From assembly GCF_000585395.1 (NCBI RefSeq), contig NZ_KK073875.1:2480017-2544016 (forward strand): a stretch of DNA of 64,000 bases. Reading direction: 5' to 3'. The notes under the pieces were generated by a model. It was not told the DNA's origin, did no database searches, and saw only the letters and a list, made by a program, of their open reading frames with translations. Shown one piece after another: positions 1 to 10,149 of the stretch (position 1 is its first letter; each line of letters starts with the position of its first letter). A program made the position numbers and the translations under genes. The stretch is from Saccharibacillus sacchari DSM 19268 (lineage in GTDB: Bacteria; Bacillota; Bacilli; Paenibacillales; Paenibacillaceae).

Positions 1-76
1 TCAAGTCCGCTCGACTTGCATGTATTAGGCATGCCGCCAGCGTTCGTCCTGAGCCAGGATCAAACTCTCCATTAAG
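1..76 (-). rRNA. rrs: 16S rRNA gene, 5' end only
   Basis: The reverse complement reads through the universal 27F region (AGAGTTTGATCCTGGCTCAG at 49-68) and continues as GACGAACGCTGGCGGC followed by a CATGCAAGTCGAGCGGAC stretch, which is the start of a Paenibacillaceae-type 16S rRNA. Only the first ~76 nt lie in the window; the gene continues to the left. The mature 5' end is placed by analogy and could be off by a few bases. Confidence 0.97.
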
Positions 77-197
77 GTGGCGACCGAAGTCGCCGTTTAA
101 AAGAAAGCACGATGTGCTCGTTTAAAACGTTGGCGATTCTTGACGAATCAAGAATCTTATATTCTCACGATGATCTTCATCATCGCGACTCACTTAC

Positions 198-219
198 TGT
201 TCAGTTTTCAAGGAGCAAA
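198..219 (-). promoter_or_regulatory. boxA-like rRNA leader element
   Basis: On the minus strand the leader contains GCTCCTTGAAAACTGAACA, closely resembling the boxA-containing segment of Bacillus and Paenibacillus rRNA leaders, where NusB/NusE bind for rRNA antitermination. It lies about 125 nt upstream of the mature 16S end and downstream of both predicted promoters, as expected. Assignment is by sequence resemblance. Confidence 0.55.
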
Positions 220-272
220 CCGTGTTTCTCGTTTCTGCCGTCCAGCGTTTCGCTCGCAGCAGCAACTCTTAT

Positions 273-301
273 ATATTAGCACGTTCGTTTTCGTTTTGCA
301 A
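273..301 (-). promoter_or_regulatory. rRNA promoter P2 (sigma-A type)
   Basis: Minus-strand TTGCAA (296-301) and TAATAT (273-278) are separated by exactly 17 nt, giving a good sigma-A promoter that would start transcription near 265, about 190 nt before the 16S gene. Confidence 0.65.
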
Positions 302-411
302 GTCTTTTTTGAAATCTTTTTTTCAGCTTCGTTTGAAGCTTTCTTTTCGATCTCCTGTTGACTCGCTCACTTGTTCGAACCGCACCGGCGCTCTCTCAAG
401 GCCGTTCCTAG

Positions 412-440
412 AATATATCATGCGGGTATGCAGATAGCAA
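412..440 (-). promoter_or_regulatory. rRNA promoter P1 (sigma-A type)
   Basis: Minus-strand TTGCTA (435-440) and TATATT (412-417) are 17 nt apart. With the P2 promoter 110 nt downstream this forms the tandem arrangement usual for rRNA operons. The 77-513 gap holds these promoters, the leader and the terminator of the preceding gene; I see no coding sequence in it. Confidence 0.6.
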
Positions 441-470
441 GCATTTTTTTAATAAAAACCGCTTTTTCAT

Positions 471-502
471 AAAAAAAGGCCCCTGATTGCTCAGGAAGCC
501 TC
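471..502 (-). terminator. Rho-independent terminator after the HD-GYP gene
   Basis: On the minus strand the arms CCTGA and TCAGG, extended by AGGC and GCCT, enclose a GCAA loop and are followed by seven T residues (471-477). It sits just past the HD-GYP stop codon and insulates the rRNA promoters. Confidence 0.75.
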
Positions 503-513
503 ATTATAGGGCT

Positions 514-1605
514 TTATAACACTTCAAGGATGAATAATTTGCGTTCCTGAATCAAGTTGATGATCTCTCCATTAATAGAAACAATCGGCCTTGTCGGCTG
601 GTGAGCATCGGCATAAACGATCTCGCCCATCTTGCGGTTACTCAGCTTAACCCGAGTGCCGAGTGACAATTGCGTGGTGTGCTTGATCAAGGTACGTACA
701 ATCGCAGGGTCCAGCTTCCCGAAGGAATCCTGCTCCAATTGCTCGAGTACCAGGTAAGGCGACGTGGAGCCCTGATAGCGCCGATCAAGCGTCATCGCAT
801 GGAAGATGTCGGCTACGGCTACGATTTTCGCGTAGATGTGCAGTTTCTCTCCTGTTGATCCGAATGGGTATCCGCTACCGTCGACACGCTCATGATGCTG
901 CAAAGCTGCCAGCAGAACGCCTTCTTGCAATGCCGTTGCATTTTTCAGGATTTGATAGCCGTACGTTGTATGGTTGTTCATCTCTGCTTTTTCTTCCGGA
1001 CCGAGCTGATCGGGTTTATGCAGGATGTTCGGCGGAATTTTGACTTTGCCGATATCATGCAGCAGTCCGGCCAATGCGACTTGAATCCAGTTTTTCTGCG
1101 GAATATCGAGCCAGCGTGCAAGCATATATGAAGTCAGCGCACATAATACGGCGTGATGGTACACATAATCGTGCTTGTCCGGCATACGCGGAGTAAAGCC
1201 GAGAATACGGTATCCCTGAATCTGATCGATCAGTTTCTCCAGCTGTGCCCGCCATTGGAAAATCGGCATCTCCATGGCCAGTACAGAAGGAAATCCTGTT
1301 TTAATTAAAGCCACCAGTTGCTCGTATTCTTCGATAAAGCTTTGTTCCCTGCGACTAGGAACATTTCGGCCCGCTTCAATATTTTGAGTTGCGGAGGTCT
1401 TGCCATTTTGTTCTGAAGCTGTCTTCTCGCTGTCCCCTGCGACGCCCTGAAGCTCTACGTAGTCAATCATAAACGCTTGCAAAACCTCTAAATCTTTCGG
1501 GAGCAGTACTCTTCCTTTTTGAAAAAGTAGATTGCCTTTATCCGTATAAACATTGGCTACGATTCTTTTACCTGCTTCAAGCTCGCTCACGGGTGTACTC
1601 ACCAT
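514..1605 (-). CDS. HD-GYP domain phosphohydrolase (probable cyclic-di-GMP phosphodiesterase)
   Basis: A 363-residue cytosolic protein. The second half carries the HD-GYP hallmarks: HH in the segment YHHAVLCAL, the metal site LLHDIGK, then HHERVDGSGYP containing the GYP signature, so hydrolysis of cyclic-di-GMP (or a related cyclic dinucleotide) is the expected activity from family knowledge. The N-terminal ~90 residues (VSELEAGKRIVANVYTDKG) look like the small DUF3391-type domain often found before HD-GYP, followed by a low-complexity linker. There is no membrane segment. AGGAGG lies nine bases before the ATG. It follows gyrA in the same direction but has its own terminator and is separated from gyrA by gyrA's terminator. 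Confidence 0.85.
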   Translation of the reverse strand: MVSTPVSELEAGKRIVANVYTDKGNLLFQKGRVLLPKDLEVLQAFMIDYVELQGVAGDSEKTASEQNGKTSATQNIEAGRNVPSRREQSFIEEYEQLVALIKTGFPSVLAMEMPIFQWRAQLEKLIDQIQGYRILGFTPRMPDKHDYVYHHAVLCALTSYMLARWLDIPQKNWIQVALAGLLHDIGKVKIPPNILHKPDQLGPEEKAEMNNHTTYGYQILKNATALQEGVLLAALQHHERVDGSGYPFGSTGEKLHIYAKIVAVADIFHAMTLDRRYQGSTSPYLVLEQLEQDSFGKLDPAIVRTLIKHTTQLSLGTRVKLSNRKMGEIVYADAHQPTRPIVSINGEIINLIQERKLFILEVL

Positions 1606-1844
1606 GGCATTCCACCTCCTCTATTGCGGTCGTTCGGGTTTTCCGAATTGAATATTCGTCCTGACTACAGGCTTTTCCGCCTGCTGCGGATTCAGCGTGG
1701 CAGCCAGCAATATTCGTTTGCTTGTTGCCGTATACCGCTTGCTTACCAATTCGATTATATGCCGTGATACCAAGCGCAACAATACCAAAAATATCCGAAA
1801 TCGGTCTTACGCCCAATCTTTTATCAAAAAGGAGGTTTTTACAC

Positions 1845-1872
1845 AAAAAAGGAGGTTCCAAAGAACCTCCTT
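1845..1872 (-). terminator. gyrA terminator
   Basis: A perfect 10-bp stem (AAGGAGGTTC at 1849-1858, GAACCTCCTT at 1863-1872) with a four-base loop, followed on the minus strand by a T run. It lies 23 nt after the gyrA stop. The remaining ~230 nt up to the HD-GYP start shows no convincing gene. Confidence 0.85.
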
Positions 1873-1894
1873 CCTGCATTTTTAACGATATCAA

Positions 1895-4435
1895 TTATTC
1901 GGCGGACTCTTCATCGGTCTCAGGCGCGTTTTTCGTACCTTCATCCGAAGTCGTCGCTTCTGCTTGTCCTTCGACGAATTCGCCTTCAACCAATTCATCT
2001 TCATCGACTTCTTCGCTCTTATCGATCCGGCACACGGTCGCTACCGCTTCGTCTTCGCGAATATTGATCAATTTGACGCCTTGCGCATAACGACCCATCG
2101 AAGAAATGCCGTCCATGCTCGTACGAATCAGAGTGCCGCCATTTGTGATAATCATCAGATCCTCTTCCGATTTCACGACCTTCAAGCTGGCAACCGGTCC
2201 GTTTTTATCCGTGACGTTGATGGTTTTGATCCCTTTACCGCCACGGGTCTGAACCCGGTACTCGCTAATCGGCGTACGTTTACCATAACCTTTGCCGGTT
2301 ACGATCAGTACTTCGCGGTCAGGCTTCACGACGTCCATGCCGATTACGATATCCTCGTCTTCGAGCGCAATACCTTTGACGCCGGTAGCGCCTCGTCCCA
2401 TCGAACGAACATTGCTTTCTTTGAAACGAATCGACAGGCCCGAAGCCGTACCCATGATGATCTCCTGCTCGCCGTCCGTCAGCTTGGCTCCGATCAGCGA
2501 ATCGTCTTCGCGCAGCGTGATCGCGATCAGACCGCCTTTGCGGATGTTGCCATAATCGGTCAGCGGCGTCTTTTTCACGATGCCCCGGCAAGTCGCGAAG
2601 AACAGGAAGCGGTCTTCTTTGAACTCGTTTACCGGTATAACGGCATTGATGGATTCGCCTTGCTCGATCTGGATCAAGTTGATAACGGGCGTTCCCCGTG
2701 CCGTACGGCTGAGTTCCGGAATTTCGTAAGCTTTGATCCGGTATACTTTGCCGCGGTCCGTAAAGAACAGCAGGTGATTATGGGAGTTGGTTGCGAAAAG
2801 ATGCTCGACAAAGTCTTCGTCCTTCGTGCCCATGCCCATAACGCCGCGTCCACCGCGCTTCTGGCTGCGATAGGTGCTTGCAGGCAGACGCTTGATATAA
2901 CCGGTGTGGGAAATGGTGATGACCACTTCTTCCTGCGGAATCAAGTCTTCGTCCAGAATGCTGTCTTCGCCGATCGTGATCTCCGAACGACGTTCGTCCG
3001 CATAACGCTCCTTGATATCGTTCAGCTCGTCGCTAATGATTTGAAGCAGCAGCGCCTCGTCGGCGAGAATCGCTTTGTATTCACTGATTCTGGCCAGCAG
3101 CTCATTGTACTCGGCTTCGATCTTCTCGCGTTCCAGACCGGTCAGGCGTTGCAGACGCATATCGAGAATGGCCTGGGTCTGCTCCTGGCTCAGCGAGAAT
3201 CGCTCAGTCAGTTGTTCGCGCGCAGCATCAGCCGTTTGCGAACCGCGGATGATCGCGATCACCTCGTCCAGATGATCAAGCGCTTTGCGCAGACCTTCCA
3301 AAATATGAGCGCGGGCTTCGGCCTTTTTCAGGTCAAACTCGGTCCGGCGGCGTACGACTACTTTCTGGTGCTCCAGATAGTGGTACAGCACTTCTTTCAG
3401 ATTGAGGGTCTTCGGCTCGTTGTTCACGATCGCCAGCATGTTCACGCCGAACGTCGACTGCATCGCCGTATGACGGTACAAGTTGTTCAGCACGACGCTC
3501 GGGTTCACGTCGCGACGAAGCTCGACCACGATACGCATACCGTTACGGTCGGATTCATCGCGCAGATCGGTAATGCCGTCCAGACGCTTCTCACGTACCA
3601 GTTCAGCAATCTTTTCTACCAGACGGGCTTTATTGACCTGGTAAGGAATCTCCGTTACGATAATTCGCGCTTTGTTGCCGAATTCTTCGATCTCGGCTTT
3701 GGCGCGCATCGTGATCGAACCGCGGCCCGTCTGATACGCTTGGCGAATGCCCGAACGTCCCAGGATATATCCGGCAGTCGGGAAGTCGGGTCCTTGAATA
3801 TATTCCATCAAATCGAGCGGCGTGAGATCCGGGTCTTGGATCAGAGCCTGCACGCCATCGATGACTTCGCCCAGATTATGCGGGGGAATGTTCGTTGCCA
3901 TACCCACCGCGATCCCCGATACGCCGTTGACCAACAAGTTCGGATAACGGGCCGGCAGCACGACAGGTTCGCGTTCTTCTCCATCATAGTTATCTTGAAA
4001 ATCGATCGTTTCTTTGTTGATATCGCGCAGCATCTCCATAGCAAGCTTCGATAAACGAGCTTCCGTGTAACGCATTGCGGCCGCACCGTCACCGTCAACG
4101 GAACCGAAGTTGCCGTGACCATTAACAAGCATGTAGCGCATCGAAAAATCTTGCGCCATACGTACCATCGTTTCGTATACGGCAGAGTCACCGTGAGGGT
4201 GATACTTACCGATAACTTCGCCGACGATTCTCGCTGACTTTTTGTGGGGCTTATCCGGCGACATGCCCAGTTCCGACATTGCGTATAAGACGCGACGGTG
4301 AACCGGCTTCAATCCGTCCCGGACATCGGGCAGCGCGCGGCTGACGATAATACTCATTGCGTAGTCCATAAAGGATTCTTGCATCTCTACGCTTATATCC
4401 CGGTCTACGACCTGCGATTTTTGTTCTTCCGCCAT
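1895..4435 (-). CDS. gyrA: DNA gyrase subunit A
   Basis: The breakage-reunion subunit of gyrase (A2B2), which introduces negative supercoils. The 846-residue protein starts with a typical gyrase N-terminus; the catalytic tyrosine lies in [10 protein letters not shown], and the quinolone-resistance region reads [10 protein letters not shown], which carries the sensitive-type serine. A GyrA-box, [10 protein letters not shown], starts the six-bladed C-terminal pinwheel that wraps DNA. The last ~35 residues are strongly acidic ([12 protein letters not shown]), a regulatory tail common in Firmicutes. GGAGG is placed ahead of the ATG. The gene has its own promoter in the gyrB-gyrA gap. Confidence 0.98.
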   Translation of the reverse strand: MAEEQKSQVVDRDISVEMQESFMDYAMSIIVSRALPDVRDGLKPVHRRVLYAMSELGMSPDKPHKKSARIVGEVIGKYHPHGDSAVYETMVRMAQDFSMRYMLVNGHGNFGSVDGDGAAAMRYTEARLSKLAMEMLRDINKETIDFQDNYDGEEREPVVLPARYPNLLVNGVSGIAVGMATNIPPHNLGEVIDGVQALIQDPDLTPLDLMEYIQGPDFPTAGYILGRSGIRQAYQTGRGSITMRAKAEIEEFGNKARIIVTEIPYQVNKARLVEKIAELVREKRLDGITDLRDESDRNGMRIVVELRRDVNPSVVLNNLYRHTAMQSTFGVNMLAIVNNEPKTLNLKEVLYHYLEHQKVVVRRRTEFDLKKAEARAHILEGLRKALDHLDEVIAIIRGSQTADAAREQLTERFSLSQEQTQAILDMRLQRLTGLEREKIEAEYNELLARISEYKAILADEALLLQIISDELNDIKERYADERRSEITIGEDSILDEDLIPQEEVVITISHTGYIKRLPASTYRSQKRGGRGVMGMGTKDEDFVEHLFATNSHNHLLFFTDRGKVYRIKAYEIPELSRTARGTPVINLIQIEQGESINAVIPVNEFKEDRFLFFATCRGIVKKTPLTDYGNIRKGGLIAITLREDDSLIGAKLTDGEQEIIMGTASGLSIRFKESNVRSMGRGATGVKGIALEDEDIVIGMDVVKPDREVLIVTGKGYGKRTPISEYRVQTRGGKGIKTINVTDKNGPVASLKVVKSEEDLMIITNGGTLIRTSMDGISSMGRYAQGVKLINIREDEAVATVCRIDKSEEVDEDELVEGEFVEGQAEATTSDEGTKNAPETDEESAE

Positions 4436-4569
4436 GACGGCCTCCTTCTATCTTGGATACCACATCGGTACCTGCATAAGCATGAGGTTCATTCTTTTGA
4501 TTGTATTTGAAAATAAATCTTGAAAACACCTTCCAAATGCCCGAAATCCGGGGCTTCCACATCCTTATT

Positions 4570-4598
4570 ATTATACCATTAATCCAAACAAATGTCCG
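4570..4598 (-). promoter_or_regulatory. gyrA promoter candidate
   Basis: Minus-strand CGGACA (4593-4598) and a perfect TATAAT (4570-4575) are 17 nt apart, ~135 nt upstream of the gyrA ATG and downstream of the gyrB terminator. Confidence 0.6.
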
Positions 4599-4629
4599 TA
4601 TTTTATGGTGGAAAAGCGCCTTGAAACTA

Positions 4630-4662
4630 AAAAGAAAAGGCGAACCCGAAGCGGGCCGCCTC
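4630..4662 (-). terminator. gyrB terminator
   Basis: A GC-rich hairpin on the minus strand (AGGCGGCCCG and CGGGTTCGCCT arms) followed by TTTTCTTTTT, about 40 nt after the gyrB stop. Confidence 0.75.
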
Positions 4663-4701
4663 TTCTGAAAATCGTGCCCTTTCAGCGGAAACGAACTTTC
4701 G

Positions 4702-6696
<1,995 letters not shown>

Positions 6697-6802
6697 CTAC
6701 AGCGGGAAGGGCGGCGTATCCATGCGTTGACTGCGCTCGATATGAAAATTTCGCTTGGCTTGCAAGAGCAAATCCTCAGAATCGATTCAGTCGACGCAAT
6801 CG

Positions 6803-6842
6803 AAAAAGGAATCGCTATAAACCGGACGATCCGGCGTTATAG
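6803..6842 (-). terminator. Possible terminator at the end of remB
   Basis: CTATAA-CCGGA and TCCGG-TTATAG form a near-perfect hairpin (6815-6842) that includes the remB stop codon. On the minus strand it is followed by CCTTTTTCG. It would reduce readthrough into gyrB. The T run is short and offset. Confidence 0.5.
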
Positions 6843-7088
6843 GCCCGACACGAAAGACTTCGAACGCTTTTTGAGCGTTGCGGAAGAGATCGGCGAGTAA
6901 TAAACGACAGACTTGGTAACGACGATCGACTTGGCTTCCTCTTCGCCGATTGTTTCCACCACTTTGTTTTCTTTCGCGGCGTTGACAAACTGCTTGGAGA
7001 TGCGCGAAGACTTTTCGATCGAAACGTCGAAGATGGCGACCAGTTCCGAAGAACGGATGATTTTCTCGCCGCCGAGATGGATATACAT
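6837..7088 (-). CDS. remB: Extracellular matrix regulator RemB (DUF370)
   Basis: An 83-residue small cytosolic protein of the DUF370 family (MYIHLGGEKIIRSSELVAIFD). In Bacillus subtilis the orthologue YaaB/RemB takes part in control of biofilm matrix genes and is related to the DNA-binding RemA. Placement between recF and gyrB is conserved. AAGGAGG precedes the ATG. The specific role in this organism is by homology only. Confidence 0.9.
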   Translation of the reverse strand: MYIHLGGEKIIRSSELVAIFDVSIEKSSRISKQFVNAAKENKVVETIGEEEAKSIVVTKSVVYYSPISSATLKKRSKSFVSGL

Positions 7089-7117
7089 AAGAACTCGAAG
7101 CCTCCTTGAGAACGCCT

Positions 7118-8227
7118 TTAGGATTCGACATGCCCTTCGCTGACCTGATAAATATGTGCGCCCTGCAGCTTCTCCGCATGAATCGTTTCGATTCCCGTTG
7201 CGGTAATGAAAGTCTGCACCCGGCTCTGGAACGTCTCGATCAGCTGGGTCTGTCGGTACGGATCGAGTTCGGACAATACGTCGTCGAGCAGAAGGATCGG
7301 ATATTCGCCGATTTCTTCATGGATAAGTTCGATCTCTGCCAGTTTCAGCGAGAGCGCAGTCGTTCGCTGTTGACCTTGAGAACCGAAGTTATGCACCTCT
7401 TTTTCGTTGATGAAAAAGCTGAGGTCGTCCCGATGGGGCCCGGCAAGGGTCGTTCCCCGACGGATTTCCTGTTCGCGCACTTGTGATAATTTTATCATAA
7501 ATTGTTCCAATAAGACAGCTTCATCTTCCTCCTCGGCTTCGCCGAACGAAGGGACATAACGCAGAACGAGCTGTTCCTTGCCGCCAGTTATCCCCTTGTG
7601 GATATCTTCTGCCCAGACTTGGAGCTTGCGGATAAATCGCTTGCGGCGTCGCACGATATTAGCTCCGTGCTCGGCCAATTGTTCATTCCAAATTTCCATC
7701 ATGACCGGGTCCGGCGTTTTACCGTACGATTGCTTCAGCATGTTGTTGCGTTGCAGCAGAACTTTTTGATACTGCTGGAGGTGGAACAGATAACTCGGCT
7801 GAACCTGACCGATCTCCATATCGAGAAAACGCCGACGGATGCCCGGCGTGCCTTTGACGATCTCTAAATCTTCGGGAGCGAACATCACCGCGTTCAGCGT
7901 GCCGATAAAGTCGCTCAGCTTACGCTGCTCCAGGCCGTTGATCTTCGCTTTTTTTCCTTTGGGCGAAAGAGAGAGTTCGAGGTGGACGTTCCCGTATTTT
8001 TTCTCTACATGACAGCTTGCATAAGCGGCATCTTGGCCGAATGCGATCAGCTCGCGATCTTTGGACGTACGGTGCGATTTGGTCAGTGCGAGAACAAACA
8101 AGGACTCCAGCATATTCGTTTTCCCCTGGGCGTTCCGGCCGATCATCAGGTTCACGCTGCCGAAGTTTTCCAGTTTCAATTCGTCATAGTTGCGGTAATT
8201 TTTGAGTGCGATGTCTCTAACTTGCAC
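7118..8227 (-). CDS. recF: DNA replication and repair protein RecF
   Basis: An SMC-like ATPase that helps load RecA at gaps. The Walker A motif is GRNAQGKTNMLESL near residue 31, the ABC-type signature region reads FGSQGQQRTTALSLKLAE, and Walker B is ILLLDDVLSELD. At 369 residues it matches the family length. The start is a GTG at 8227 behind GGAGG. It sits 29 nt from remB in the dnaN-yaaA-recF-remB-gyrB block. Confidence 0.97.
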   Translation of the reverse strand: MQVRDIALKNYRNYDELKLENFGSVNLMIGRNAQGKTNMLESLFVLALTKSHRTSKDRELIAFGQDAAYASCHVEKKYGNVHLELSLSPKGKKAKINGLEQRKLSDFIGTLNAVMFAPEDLEIVKGTPGIRRRFLDMEIGQVQPSYLFHLQQYQKVLLQRNNMLKQSYGKTPDPVMMEIWNEQLAEHGANIVRRRKRFIRKLQVWAEDIHKGITGGKEQLVLRYVPSFGEAEEEDEAVLLEQFMIKLSQVREQEIRRGTTLAGPHRDDLSFFINEKEVHNFGSQGQQRTTALSLKLAEIELIHEEIGEYPILLLDDVLSELDPYRQTQLIETFQSRVQTFITATGIETIHAEKLQGAHIYQVSEGHVES

Positions 8228-8314
8228 GTGATTTCAATGCCTCCTGTGCGCCCGCCGCAAAATGAAGACGAGGCCGCATTTGCATCCTGCAAAGCCGCCC
8301 CGTCTGCTGTGGAT

Positions 8315-8323
8315 TGTGGATAA
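8315..8323 (-). promoter_or_regulatory. DnaA box in the yaaA-recF gap
   Basis: A perfect minus-strand TTATCCACA. It lies in the 156-nt gap between yaaA and recF, outside the two origin clusters, and may be a regulatory or titration site for DnaA. Confidence 0.6.
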
Positions 8324-8383
8324 CCCGCTTTTTGCGGATGGTGTACGCTGCTCGTATTTGCCGCCGCCAAGCGAGGAAAACCC

Positions 8384-8602
8384 TTAGGCTTCCCGGATGA
8401 CTTTGTAGGTGCCTTCGCCGTCGACTTCGACGGTATCGCCCGGATATAGTTTGCGGCCGCGGCGCTCTTCGCTTTCGCCGTTGACCTTGATCAAGCCTTC
8501 GGCGATCAGCATTTTGGCGCTGCCTCCGGTGGAGATGCAGTCGGCAAGTTTCAAAAAGGTATCCAGCTTGATGTATTCGGTTCGGATGGAGACTTCATTC
8601 AT
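8384..8602 (-). CDS. yaaA: S4-domain RNA-binding protein YaaA
   Basis: A 72-residue single S4 domain (FLKLADCISTGGSAKMLIAEGLIKVNGE), an RNA-binding fold. Its position between dnaN and recF is conserved in Firmicutes; its Bacillus homologue has been linked to ribosome assembly. No other domain is present. The 247-nt gap to dnaN is unusually large for this operon and is filled by a palindromic repeat. Confidence 0.92.
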   Translation of the reverse strand: MNEVSIRTEYIKLDTFLKLADCISTGGSAKMLIAEGLIKVNGESEERRGRKLYPGDTVEVDGEGTYKVIREA

Positions 8603-8629
8603 CGGTTTTATCTTCCTTTCGGGGGAGGT

Positions 8630-8826
8630 CCTGAGGAAAAGGCTCTGCGGCTGCGGGGAAGTTCCGTTACGATCGCTGTTTCCCTCGGGAAGAAGGATTG
8701 GATTTTAAAGTGGAATCTTCCCGAGGTCAAAGGCGATACATAGCATATGCTTCCGAAGTGCATTTCTTCGAAATGCTTCAGCTTCTTCACTGGAACTTCC
8801 CCTGCGCCTTCGGCCTTTTCTTCAGG
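8630..8826 (-). repeat. Palindromic intergenic repeat, family 1, copy A
   Basis: A ~197-nt imperfect palindrome between dnaN and yaaA. The outer arms start CCTGAGGAAAAGGC (8630) and end GCCTTTTCTTCAGG with GGAACTTCCCC just inside (8792-8826). The inner stem is CCTCGGGAAG (8683-8692) with CTTCCCGAGG (8717-8726). Family linkers are in reverse orientation: TCAAAGGCGATA after the inner stem (reverse complement TATCGCCTTTGA) and ACGATCGCTGTT before it. This copy carries an extra small hairpin (GCATTTCTTCGAAATGC, 8759-8775). It lies inside an operon and so would be transcribed. Confidence 0.8.
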
Positions 8827-8849
8827 ACTGGGTATCTGTATTTTAGAGA

Positions 8850-9992
8850 TCAGTTCGTCGTGCGGTAAGGCAGGATGATGTAGAGGCTGTTGCTCTCGTC
8901 GGTCGGTTCGATGATGATCGGGCTCATGACGCCGGTGAAGCGGATTGTCAGCTGTTCGCTTTCGATGACTTTTAGGACGTCGAGCATGTATTTGGAGTTG
9001 AATGACAGGCGAAGTTGTTCGCCTTCGAATTCGGCTAACTGAATTTCTTCTTGCACGCGGCCCAGTTCGGTCGAGCTGGACGAGATTTCGATGCCGCCTT
9101 GTTCCAACGTCTGCATGCGAACGATGTTCGTTTTTTCTTCGCGGGACAACAGGTAGGCGCGGTCGATCGACTCGCTCAGGTTTTTGGTGTCGAGCAGAAG
9201 TCTTGTTTTGTGGCTCGACGGAATGATTTTCGACGTGTCCGGGTACAGGCCGTCCAGGATGCGCGAGTAGAACAAGACGCGATCGACTTTGAACAGGACC
9301 TGGTTGTCGGCTACGACGATATCGACCAAAGTGTTTTGATCCGGAATGATTTTGCTCAGTTCGTTCAGCGTTTTGCCGGAAATGACGATGTTGTTGAACT
9401 CGAGCTCTTCTGCGCCTTCGAGTCGAACGGTACGCGTCGCCAGGCGGTGACGGTCGGTTGCGACGAATTTGAGCTGTCCTTCTTTCAAACTCCACATCAC
9501 GCCGGTCAGAATCGGAGTCGTCTCCTGGGTCGAAATGGAGAACACCGTTTGGCGGATCATATGACGCAGCAGATCGCCGGGTACGGAAAGCACGCGGTTT
9601 TCTTCAATGCTCGGCAGTACCGGGAATTCTTCAGGATCCAAACCTACGAGCTGAATATCGGTTGCGCCCGCACGGATAAAGGTCTGAAACCCGCTCCCTA
9701 CTTCCATCTCGATTTCCGAGGTTGGAAGTTTTTTGATGATTTCCACGAAAAACTTGGCCGGAAGCACGACGCTGCCCACTTTTTCTACGGTCACAACGGT
9801 TTTATTGCCTTCTTCTGCCGGAATGAAGGATTGGATCGAAATGTCCGTATCGCTCGCTGTTAACGTTACGCCGTGATAGGCCACGTCGAATTTGATCCCG
9901 CCGAGAATCGGAATCGTGGTTCGGCTGGAAATGGCTTTGGACACATGTTGAATAGCTTCGCTGAGGTGGGATTTGGAAATGCTGATTTTCAT
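8850..9992 (-). CDS. dnaN: DNA polymerase III sliding clamp (beta subunit)
   Basis: A 380-residue ring-forming clamp that tethers the replicative polymerase. It has the usual three-domain layout and N-terminus MKISISKSHLSEAIQHVSKAI; the C-terminal hydrophobic pocket region reads VMSPIIIEP followed by the terminal YIILPYRTTN. The start at 9992 is preceded by AGGAG. An in-frame extension further upstream runs through the origin unwinding region and is not credible. It follows dnaA. Confidence 0.98.
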   Translation of the reverse strand: MKISISKSHLSEAIQHVSKAISSRTTIPILGGIKFDVAYHGVTLTASDTDISIQSFIPAEEGNKTVVTVEKVGSVVLPAKFFVEIIKKLPTSEIEMEVGSGFQTFIRAGATDIQLVGLDPEEFPVLPSIEENRVLSVPGDLLRHMIRQTVFSISTQETTPILTGVMWSLKEGQLKFVATDRHRLATRTVRLEGAEELEFNNIVISGKTLNELSKIIPDQNTLVDIVVADNQVLFKVDRVLFYSRILDGLYPDTSKIIPSSHKTRLLLDTKNLSESIDRAYLLSREEKTNIVRMQTLEQGGIEISSSSTELGRVQEEIQLAEFEGEQLRLSFNSKYMLDVLKVIESEQLTIRFTGVMSPIIIEPTDESNSLYIILPYRTTN

Positions 9993-10005
9993 CTCGTCAC
10001 TCCTG

Positions 10006-10071
10006 TAATAGATAATATATTCTTTAAGATCTTTATAGTAAAAGTAGTAGGGGCACTGAATATGTGGATAA
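10006..10071 (+). promoter_or_regulatory. oriC: oriC unwinding region: AT-rich tract, DnaA-trio-like triplets, DnaA box
   Basis: Reading right to left, a perfect DnaA box (minus-strand TTATCCACA, 10063-10071) is followed by a short GC-rich step (GGGGC, 10050-10054) and then triplets that read 3'-GAT GAT GAA AAT GAT on the plus strand (10035-10050). Beyond them is an AT-only stretch (10006-10034). This order of box, GC step, trios and AT-rich DNA is that of the basal unwinding element described for B. subtilis. Function is inferred from the match. Confidence 0.65.
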
Positions 10072-10103
10072 ACTGAGAAAAGACCCGAAAAACATAACAA
10101 ACT

Positions 10104-10138
10104 AAGCCTATCCACATGTGTATAAGTTGTGCATAGGC
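10104..10138. promoter_or_regulatory. Hairpin carrying DnaA boxes after dnaA
   Basis: A 13-nt inverted repeat with one mismatch (AAGCCTATCCACA / TGTGCATAGGCTT) encloses a short loop. Three DnaA-box-like 9-mers fall within it: CTATCCACA (10108-10116), TTATACACA on the minus strand (10117-10125) and CTATGCACA on the minus strand (10128-10136). It lies 12 nt past the dnaA stop and may act as both origin element and partial terminator. Confidence 0.6.
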
Positions 10139-10149
10139 TTTTTGTTTAT

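Noticed and set aside
1577-1894. A 105-codon minus-strand frame between gyrA and the HD-GYP gene
   Set aside because: It begins within the gyrA terminator, overlaps the HD-GYP start and its ribosome site, and has no recognisable domain.
1964-4054. A 696-codon open frame on the plus strand antisense to gyrA
   Set aside because: It is fully inside gyrA on the opposite strand, has no family resemblance, and such frames are expected in GC-rich genes with strong third-position bias.
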